From Agromyces protaetiae (GTDB taxonomy: Bacteria > Actinomycetota > Actinomycetes > Actinomycetales > Microbacteriaceae): 64,000 bases of DNA. Positions within the stretch are counted from its first letter, which is position 1, and the number at the start of each line of letters is the position of its first letter. Shown here piece by piece: positions 59,123-64,000 of this stretch. The notes under the pieces were generated by a model, which worked only from the letters and a program-made list of their open reading frames with translations, ran no database searches and had not been told where the DNA came from. The stretch covers positions 1,984,001 through 2,048,000 of the forward strand of contig NZ_CP133018.1 in assembly GCF_030866785.1 (NCBI RefSeq), given 5' to 3'. A program made the position numbers and the translations under genes.

Positions 59123-60286
59123 GTGAGCACGACGACGATCGGGATGCGCCGGAGGGCGGCGGCCGGGCTGCGTGACTGGCGGGACGACCTCACGAACGCC
59201 CCCCGGTTCGTTCTCGCGCTCAAGACCGCCGCGGCGGCCGCGCTCGCCTGGTACCTCGCGCCGCTCGTGCCGTTCGCGGCCGCCGAGTACTCCTACTACG
59301 CGCCGCTCGGGGTGCTGCTCAGCATGTACCCGACCTTCATCGACTCGGCGAGGTCGGGCCTGCAGATCATCGCGGGCCTCGCGATCGGCATCGGGCTCGG
59401 CCTCGGCGGGCTGGCCATGGTGTCGACGGGCGCTCCCGGCATCTCCGCCGTCGCGGCGGTGATCGCGGTCGGCGTCTGGCTCGGCGGGCTCAGGTCGCTC
59501 GGTTCCGGGCGTGAGCTCGTCGCGGTCGCCGGGCTCTTCGTGCTGCTGATCGGCGGGCGCGACGCCGACGAGTTCTCGATGTCGTATCTCGTGACGATGG
59601 CGTTCGGGGTCGTCGTCGGCGTCGTGGTGAACCTGCTGGCCTTCCCGCCGCTGTACCTGCAGCGTGCGAGCGATCGTCTCTCGGCGCTGCGCGACGCCGT
59701 CACGGCGCGGCTCGCTGAGCTGGCCGATGCGGTCGAGCACGACCAGATCGACCCGACGGCGATCGAACACGCGGCCGACGAGCTCGCCACGACCGTCACC
59801 GCGGTCGCCGCTGACGTGCGCGAGGCCGCGGCGAGCCGCCGAGGCAATCCCCGCGGGCGGCGGCGGCACGCGGACCAGCAGGAGAACGCCGACCGTCTCC
59901 GCGCGCTCGAGCGCATCGTGTTCTTCACGCGCGACCTGGCCGACGTGCTCGCGTCGATCACGCCGAGCTCCGCCGACGACGACGCCGCGCGGATCGTGCG
60001 GGGGAGCGACACCGGCGAGTCCCAGCCCGGCACCGCCCTCGACGCGACGTCTCGGGCCTCGCTCGTCGAGGCGATCCGCCGCACCGCCGACCTCGTGGCC
60101 GCCGCGCCCGGCGCCGAGGACGCCGCCCGGCGGCTTCAGGCCGCGACCGACGCGCTCGAGGCCGCGACCCGGGCGATCGACGCGCGGCCGCACCCCGCCT
60201 CGGGCATCGCCGACGACCTCACCGCCGTCGTGTGCGTCAGGCGCATCATCGAGGCGGCGCGCCCATTCACCCGACCGCGCGACTGA
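59123..60286 (+). CDS. FUSC-family (aromatic acid exporter-like) membrane protein
   Basis: The 387-residue product starts with a short basic tail and has an N-terminal membrane domain (about residues 25-175) with around six helices (ALKTAAAAALAWYLAPLV, LGVLLSMYPTF, GLAIGIGLGLGGLAM). The C-terminal cytoplasmic part is helical and rich in Ala, Arg and Asp. This is the layout of the FUSC/ArAE exporters. The GTG at 59123 follows GAGGAGGT by 7 nt. Substrate unknown. Confidence 0.78.
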   Translation: MSTTTIGMRRRAAAGLRDWRDDLTNAPRFVLALKTAAAAALAWYLAPLVPFAAAEYSYYAPLGVLLSMYPTFIDSARSGLQIIAGLAIGIGLGLGGLAMVSTGAPGISAVAAVIAVGVWLGGLRSLGSGRELVAVAGLFVLLIGGRDADEFSMSYLVTMAFGVVVGVVVNLLAFPPLYLQRASDRLSALRDAVTARLAELADAVEHDQIDPTAIEHAADELATTVTAVAADVREAAASRRGNPRGRRRHADQQENADRLRALERIVFFTRDLADVLASITPSSADDDAARIVRGSDTGESQPGTALDATSRASLVEAIRRTADLVAAAPGAEDAARRLQAATDALEAATRAIDARPHPASGIADDLTAVVCVRRIIEAARPFTRPRD

Positions 60287-60307
60287 CCGGCCACCACTCA
60301 CGCGCAC

Positions 60308-60330
60308 CGCGCCCCGCGAGCCGGGGCGCG
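60308..60330 (+). terminator. Hairpin terminator after the FUSC gene
   Basis: CGCGCCCCG (60308-60316) and CGGGGCGCG (60322-60330) pair perfectly over 9 bp around a 5-nt loop, 22 bp past the stop. It separates the exporter from the next, probably leaderless, gene. Confidence 0.75.
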
Positions 60331-60373
60331 TGACACGCCGCCCGACTGAACCCAGCGCCCTACTGTGGAAGCC

Positions 60374-60772
60374 ATGGACCTGTTCATCGACGTGGCGAAC
60401 GTCCTCGGCTCGCGACCCGACGGCTGGTGGCGCGACCGCGCCGGCGCCACGACGCGCCTGCTCGCGAGCACGGCCGAGCTGATCGGTGCCCGCGTCGAGC
60501 TGCCCGCGGGCGAAGCCCAGGCCGTGACCACGCTCGATGCCGTCACCGTCGTGCTCGAGGGCGCCGCGAAACGTGCGGAGGTGCCCGATGGGGTGGCGGT
60601 CGTCCGCGCTCCCGGCAGCGGCGACGACGCGATCGTCGACGCGGTGCAGGCACGCATCGCCGCGGGCGGGGCCGCCCTCGTCGTCACGGCCGACCGCGGG
60701 TTGCGGCGCCGGCTGCCCGCATCCGTCCAGGTCGCCGGGCCGGAGTGGCTCAACCGGCTCCTCCAGCGCTGA
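60374..60772 (+). CDS. NYN/PIN-like domain protein
   Basis: The 132-residue product has the acidic pattern of NYN/PIN nuclease folds: LFIDVANVLG at residues 3-12, GSGDDAIVDAV near 75 and VTADRGLRRRL near 98. This suggests an RNase-like or nucleotide-binding activity, though proof is lacking. TACTGT (60361-60366) ends 7 nt before the ATG, so the transcript is probably leaderless. It stands alone. Confidence 0.6.
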   Translation: MDLFIDVANVLGSRPDGWWRDRAGATTRLLASTAELIGARVELPAGEAQAVTTLDAVTVVLEGAAKRAEVPDGVAVVRAPGSGDDAIVDAVQARIAAGGAALVVTADRGLRRRLPASVQVAGPEWLNRLLQR

Positions 60773-60821
60773 CGCGCCGACCGCGCTGACCCGCTGACGC
60801 GCCGATGCGCTCACGCGCCGA
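60768..60821. repeat. Three copies of a 13-mer between two convergent genes
   Basis: GCTGACGCGCCGA occurs at 60768-60780 and 60793-60805, and GCTCACGCGCCGA at 60809-60821. The stretch lies between the NYN-like gene and the convergent esterase gene. Low-complexity, GC-rich drift is as likely as a function. Confidence 0.5.
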
Positions 60822-60864
60822 CCGACCGACGTGCTCGTGCGCCGACCGTCCCGGGTCGCTGCGA

Positions 60865-61845
60865 TCAGCCCAGGAGCAGTCCCTGCGCGACCTCGAGCAC
60901 CTCGACGTCACCGTCGGCGCCGCCGCCCTCGTGGCCGTTGTACGGCCAGATCGTGAGCTCCTTCGGCCCCTGCCACTCGTGGAACGCGCCCACGACGGTC
61001 GACGGGGGACACGTGGCATCCATGAGTGCGGCCGAGATCCACAGCGGAACCCGCCCACGCCGGGCGAAGTTCACGCCGTCGACGTAGCGCAGCGTCTCGT
61101 GCACGCGCTCGACCTCGCGCCGGTGCACCGAGAGATACCTGACGAGCTCCGAATACGGCGGAGCATCCGTGATCGTGATCGCCCGCGGGAAGTCGCACAG
61201 GAACGGGACCTGCGCGATGGTGCCGAGCACATCGGGGGCGAGCGCGCCCGCGGCGAGCGCGAGCCCGCCGCCCTGGCTGCGGCCGTACAGCGCAACCCGC
61301 GAGCCGTCGACGAGATCGATCGCGCGCACCGCGTCGATCGCGCGAACCGCGTCGGTGATGAGGCGGCGGTAGTAGTACGTCTCGCGTGTTCGCACGCCGC
61401 GCGTCATCACGCCCGGGAACTGCGGGTCGGTGCCGTCGGGGTCGGGCGTGTCGCCGACGCTCCAGGTGGAGCCCTGCCCGCGCGTGTCCATGACGAAATG
61501 CGCGAACCCGCCGGAGGCCCAGATCAGGTTCTCGGTCGGCAGCGCGCGCCCGCCGCCGTACCCCAGGTACTGCACGAGCACGGGCAGCGGGCCGTCGGCA
61601 TGGCGCGGCAGGCGCAGCCAGCCGCGGATGGGCTGGCCGCGGAACCCCGGGAAGGTCACGTCGTACACCTCGAATGCGTGCAGCGGCGTCTCGATCCGCT
61701 CGACGGTGAGCTCGGCCGCATCCGTCTCGTCAGCCGCTGCGCGGCTCTCGGCGATGGTCGACGCCCAGAAGGCGTCGAAGTCGGCGGGTTCGGTCTGCGC
61801 GCTGCGATACGCGTCGAGGGCGGGGCCGTGGAGGTCGACGAACAT
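60865..61845 (-). CDS. Acetyl xylan esterase/cephalosporin C deacetylase family hydrolase
   Basis: The 326-residue alpha/beta hydrolase has the catalytic Ser in LYGRSQGGGLAL near residue 187, Asp in ALMDATCPPST near 276 and His in YNGHEGGG near 306. It also has the family's early HFVMDTRGQGSTW motif. It removes acetyl groups from sugars and has the length of the hexameric AXE1 enzymes. It lacks a signal peptide, so it acts inside the cell on imported acetylated saccharides. It follows the SGNH hydrolase gene by 3 bp. Confidence 0.85.
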   Translation of the reverse strand: MFVDLHGPALDAYRSAQTEPADFDAFWASTIAESRAAADETDAAELTVERIETPLHAFEVYDVTFPGFRGQPIRGWLRLPRHADGPLPVLVQYLGYGGGRALPTENLIWASGGFAHFVMDTRGQGSTWSVGDTPDPDGTDPQFPGVMTRGVRTRETYYYRRLITDAVRAIDAVRAIDLVDGSRVALYGRSQGGGLALAAGALAPDVLGTIAQVPFLCDFPRAITITDAPPYSELVRYLSVHRREVERVHETLRYVDGVNFARRGRVPLWISAALMDATCPPSTVVGAFHEWQGPKELTIWPYNGHEGGGADGDVEVLEVAQGLLLG

Positions 61846-61848
61846 GGT

Positions 61849-62622
61849 TCAGATCCTGCCGCGGACGTCGGCGGCGATCGGATGCGGCACGCCGTCGTCG
61901 GGCCGACCGGCGGATGATCCGGGCGGCGGGCCGGGCCGTCGTTCGGGGAGCAGCTCGGCCGCGGGGATGAAGCCACGCCCGGTCGGGCTCGCGGGGTCCC
62001 AGATGCCGAGCGCCGCGGCGAGCTCCCGGTACAGCACACGATGACCTTCGGCGTTGGGGTGGCAGCCGTGCCCGATCCACCGCTCGACCGCCCCGGCCTG
62101 CTCGGCGCGGCTCCAGGCCGCGTGGTGGTCGACCAGCACGGCGTCGGTCGCGACCGCGACCTGACGGACAACCTCCGCGTAGGACGCCAGGTTGGCGCGC
62201 CGGGCCGCGGTCTCGGTGGCGATGATGCGGTTCGGGGTGTGCACGATCACGGCGCGGGCGCCCGCGGCGCGCGCCAGCGCGACGGCACGGGTGAGGTCGT
62301 CGGCGAAGCCGAGCAGATCGGGCGTCGCCGTGTTCGCGTCGTTCATGCCGAACATGAGCGAGACGACGTCGGCGCGGTACTGCGACAGACTCCACTCCGC
62401 GTCATCGAGCAGATCCGGCACGGTGCGTCCGCTGATCGCGGTGCGGAGGACGTGGTCCCGCGTGCGGCCGAGCTCCCAGCGCACGCGCTCCTCGAAGAGC
62501 TGCACGTAGTCGCGCGAGCCGTTCGTGTGCGCGGCGCCGTGCGTGATGCTGTCGCCCGTGAAGAGCCAGCGGAGCGGTTCGCTCCCCGCGAGCAGCGTGC
62601 TCGCCTCGTCGAGGTCAGCCAT
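61849..62622 (-). CDS. SGNH/GDSL hydrolase
   Basis: The 257-residue product has block I FTGDSITHG (catalytic Ser near residue 23), the oxyanion Gly in ISGRTV, GMNDAN near 96 and a block V reading HGCHPNAEGH. In most family members block V is D-x-x-H; here the Asp position is a His, so the catalytic dyad or triad is altered. It is in an operon with another esterase and overlaps the oxidoreductase gene by 8 bp, which suggests a carbohydrate-deacetylase role. Confidence 0.78.
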   Translation of the reverse strand: MADLDEASTLLAGSEPLRWLFTGDSITHGAAHTNGSRDYVQLFEERVRWELGRTRDHVLRTAISGRTVPDLLDDAEWSLSQYRADVVSLMFGMNDANTATPDLLGFADDLTRAVALARAAGARAVIVHTPNRIIATETAARRANLASYAEVVRQVAVATDAVLVDHHAAWSRAEQAGAVERWIGHGCHPNAEGHRVLYRELAAALGIWDPASPTGRGFIPAAELLPERRPGPPPGSSAGRPDDGVPHPIAADVRGRI

Positions 62623-63607
62623 GTTCGACGGCGGTCCAGCTGCGGGTCTCCGCCGAGCGTGCGAGCGCATCGGCGACCGCGAGCGCGGCGACGCCGTCGG
62701 TGAGCGTCACGCGTGGTTCCGCCTCGCCGTCGGCGACGGCGAGCAGATGTTCGGCCTGCCTCGCGAGCGGCTCGGCCGGCGACTCCGCGAGGGCGTACCG
62801 GCGTTCGTGGTCCTCGCCGGCCCGGCGCAGCGAGATCCGCCCGTGCCGGATGTCCGCGAAGAGGACGCCCTCGGTGCCCGCGAGCTGCAGCGTGCGCGTG
62901 CCGCGGGGCTCGACATAGTCGATGTGCGCCGCGCCCACGATTCCCGACCGGAGCTCGAGCAGGGCGTCCACCGCGTTGGGCGACTCGACGTGACCGGGCA
63001 CCGCGACGGTGCGCGCGACGGCCGACACCGCGGTCACGGGGGAGAGCAGGAAGCGCAGGTAGTCCCACTCGTGCGAGTAGTCCCGGTACAGCCGGTCGGG
63101 CTCGGGGGTCGCGAAGCGCGAGGCGGCCGCCGGGATGGTGCCGTAGGCGCCGAGCATGACCTGGAATGTGGCGACGTCGCCGATCGCCCCCTCGGCGATG
63201 AGCGCGCGCACGGTCTCCACAACGCGCCGATGCCGCAGCACGTAGCCGACGAGCACGGGCACGCCGCTGCCGGCGAGGTCGTTCGCGGCCGTCGCGGCAG
63301 CGCTGAGCGAGTCGGCGAGCGGCTTCTCGACGAGGGTCGGGATGCCACGGGCGACCGCCGCACGGAGCTGCTGGATGTGCCACGGGTCGGGGGCGGCCAC
63401 GACGACGGCGTGCGGGTCCGCGTCGAGGAGCGCCTCGAGCGAGGGCGCGACACGCTCGACGACGCCGTCGGCGAGCGCGGCGTCGCGCATGGCTTCGCTC
63501 GGGTCGAATCCGATCCGTTCGATGCCCGGTAGGCGGCCGAACGCCGCGGCGTGCTGGCGCGCGATCGAGCCGAGCCCGGAGATCGCCACGAGACGGCGGC
63601 TGCCCAC
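62615..63607 (-). CDS. Gfo/Idh/MocA-family oxidoreductase
   Basis: The 330-residue product has the N-terminal NAD fold (AISGLGSIARQHAAAF), ILVEKPLADS near residue 93 and a YRDYSHEWDYLRF segment with a possible catalytic His in the substrate domain. GTG 63607 follows GAGAGGAA. It is the first gene of an operon with the SGNH hydrolase and acetyl esterase genes, pointing to catabolism of an acetylated or modified sugar. Confidence 0.82.
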   Translation of the reverse strand: MGSRRLVAISGLGSIARQHAAAFGRLPGIERIGFDPSEAMRDAALADGVVERVAPSLEALLDADPHAVVVAAPDPWHIQQLRAAVARGIPTLVEKPLADSLSAAATAANDLAGSGVPVLVGYVLRHRRVVETVRALIAEGAIGDVATFQVMLGAYGTIPAAASRFATPEPDRLYRDYSHEWDYLRFLLSPVTAVSAVARTVAVPGHVESPNAVDALLELRSGIVGAAHIDYVEPRGTRTLQLAGTEGVLFADIRHGRISLRRAGEDHERRYALAESPAEPLARQAEHLLAVADGEAEPRVTLTDGVAALAVADALARSAETRSWTAVEHG

Positions 63608-63659
63608 GTCGGTTCCTCTCGGTCGATGTTGCGCACATGTTTCAATCAGCGGAACACGC

Positions 63660-63690
63660 TTGACCACTGTATGAGACACATTGATAGCCT
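63660..63690 (+). promoter_or_regulatory. Possible promoter of the terminal SDR gene
   Basis: TTGACC (63660-63665) and TAGCCT (63685-63690) are 19 bp apart, about 44 bp before the GTG of the SDR. The spacing is long, so an activator or a different -10 register may be involved. The rest of 63608-63733 shows nothing specific for the minus-strand operon. Confidence 0.4.
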
Positions 63691-63733
63691 GACCGACGAT
63701 CCACTGTCAATGCCGAGGTGAAGGACGCCCACC

Positions 63734-64000
63734 GTGCCACTGCTCGACCGTTTCGCGCTGACCGGGAAGACCGTGCTCATCACCGGGGGTGCCGGGCTGT
63801 ACGGCTCGCACTTCGCGCGCTCGCTCGCCGAGGCCGGCGCGCACGTCGTGACCACCTCGCGCGATGGCGACCGCGCGGCGGCCACGGCAGACCGGCTCAC
63901 GCGCGACGGGCTCGAGGCGACCGGGCTCGCGCTCGACCTCGCCGACGCGGCCGATGTCGAGCGGTTCACGACCGCGCTCGGCGACGCGGTCGGCCCGGTC
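63734..64000 (+). CDS. Short-chain dehydrogenase/reductase (partial, runs off the window)
   Basis: The first 89 residues are seen. After LLDRFALTGKTVLITGGAGLYGSHFARSL in part, the cofactor motif TGGAGLYG is near residues 17-24, and strand 2/3 follow with TTSRDGDR and LALDLADAAD. The motif is that of sugar-acid or gluconate 5-dehydrogenase-like SDRs. GTG 63734 is preceded by AAGGAC. It is divergent from the esterase/oxidoreductase operon and probably co-regulated. Confidence 0.78.
   Translation, partial: MPLLDRFALTGKTVLITGGAGLYGSHFARSLAEAGAHVVTTSRDGDRAAATADRLTRDGLEATGLALDLADAADVERFTTALGDAVGPV

Overview
The window is high-GC DNA from a Gram-positive actinobacterium, most likely a member of the Microbacteriaceae (Agromyces/Microbacterium type). 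This placement is inferred from strong G/C bias at third codon positions, many GTG and one probable TTG start, several apparently leaderless transcripts, an LPXTG-anchored surface protein and the mix of gene families. No 16S rRNA or ribosomal protein is present to confirm it.

Layout. 1-120 is the end of a membrane protein. 237-1991 is a PoxB-type pyruvate oxidase/dehydrogenase, followed by tRNA-Pro(GGG) and a terminator. 2322-5390 holds a quinone-reductase/NmrA pair, an internally deleted SDR and a TetR repressor. 5443-9211 is an alpha-glucosidase/SDR operon divergent from a LacI regulator with a clear operator. 9308-10954 carries a small P-loop kinase-like protein, an autoregulated PadR gene and a small membrane protein. 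11003-14772 is an ECF41-like sigma factor locus: sigma gene, nitrilase-fold amidohydrolase, and an epimerase/ferredoxin-fold/methyltransferase operon. 14838-25168 is a patchwork of single genes and short operons (DUF2252, AraC, SnoaL, XRE, VOC-cyclase-GNAT-EamA, DUF4440, aldo-keto reductase, AlkD, GGCT).

25216-34337 is one long minus-strand operon: a dipeptide/nickel-type ABC transporter with MmgE/PrpD, enamidase-like amidohydrolase and FAD amine oxidase genes, under a divergent LacI repressor. 35663-38561 holds a truncated SDR, a GPP34 protein, a small multidrug-export-like membrane protein and a MerR regulator. 38571-45823 is a sugar or polyol operon (ABC importer, SIS protein, TIM-barrel isomerase, FGGY kinase) divergent from a HutC/GntR regulator. 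45870-51468 is an amino-acid catabolism cluster: threonine-synthase-like PLP enzyme opposed to an M20 deacylase-RidA-metallo-beta-lactamase operon, then an oxidoreductase and an IclR regulator.

51704-59005 encodes a 2433-residue cell-wall protein with two metallophosphoesterase domains. 59123-60772 has a FUSC-type transporter and a NYN/PIN-like protein. 60865-64000 is an acetyl-esterase/SGNH-hydrolase/Gfo-Idh operon divergent from an SDR that runs off the window.

The most notable signal is a promoter motif, YGTCACG-N16-CGTC, seen three times in the sigma-factor locus: before the sigma gene and, face to face in 62 bp, between the nitrilase and epimerase genes. It reads as a self-contained ECF regulon. 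A second is a divergent pair of TTGACC promoters with 19-bp spacers, typical of MerR control, between the GPP34 and multidrug-export-like genes. The window is a catabolic and accessory region, with no phage, IS element or CRISPR seen.
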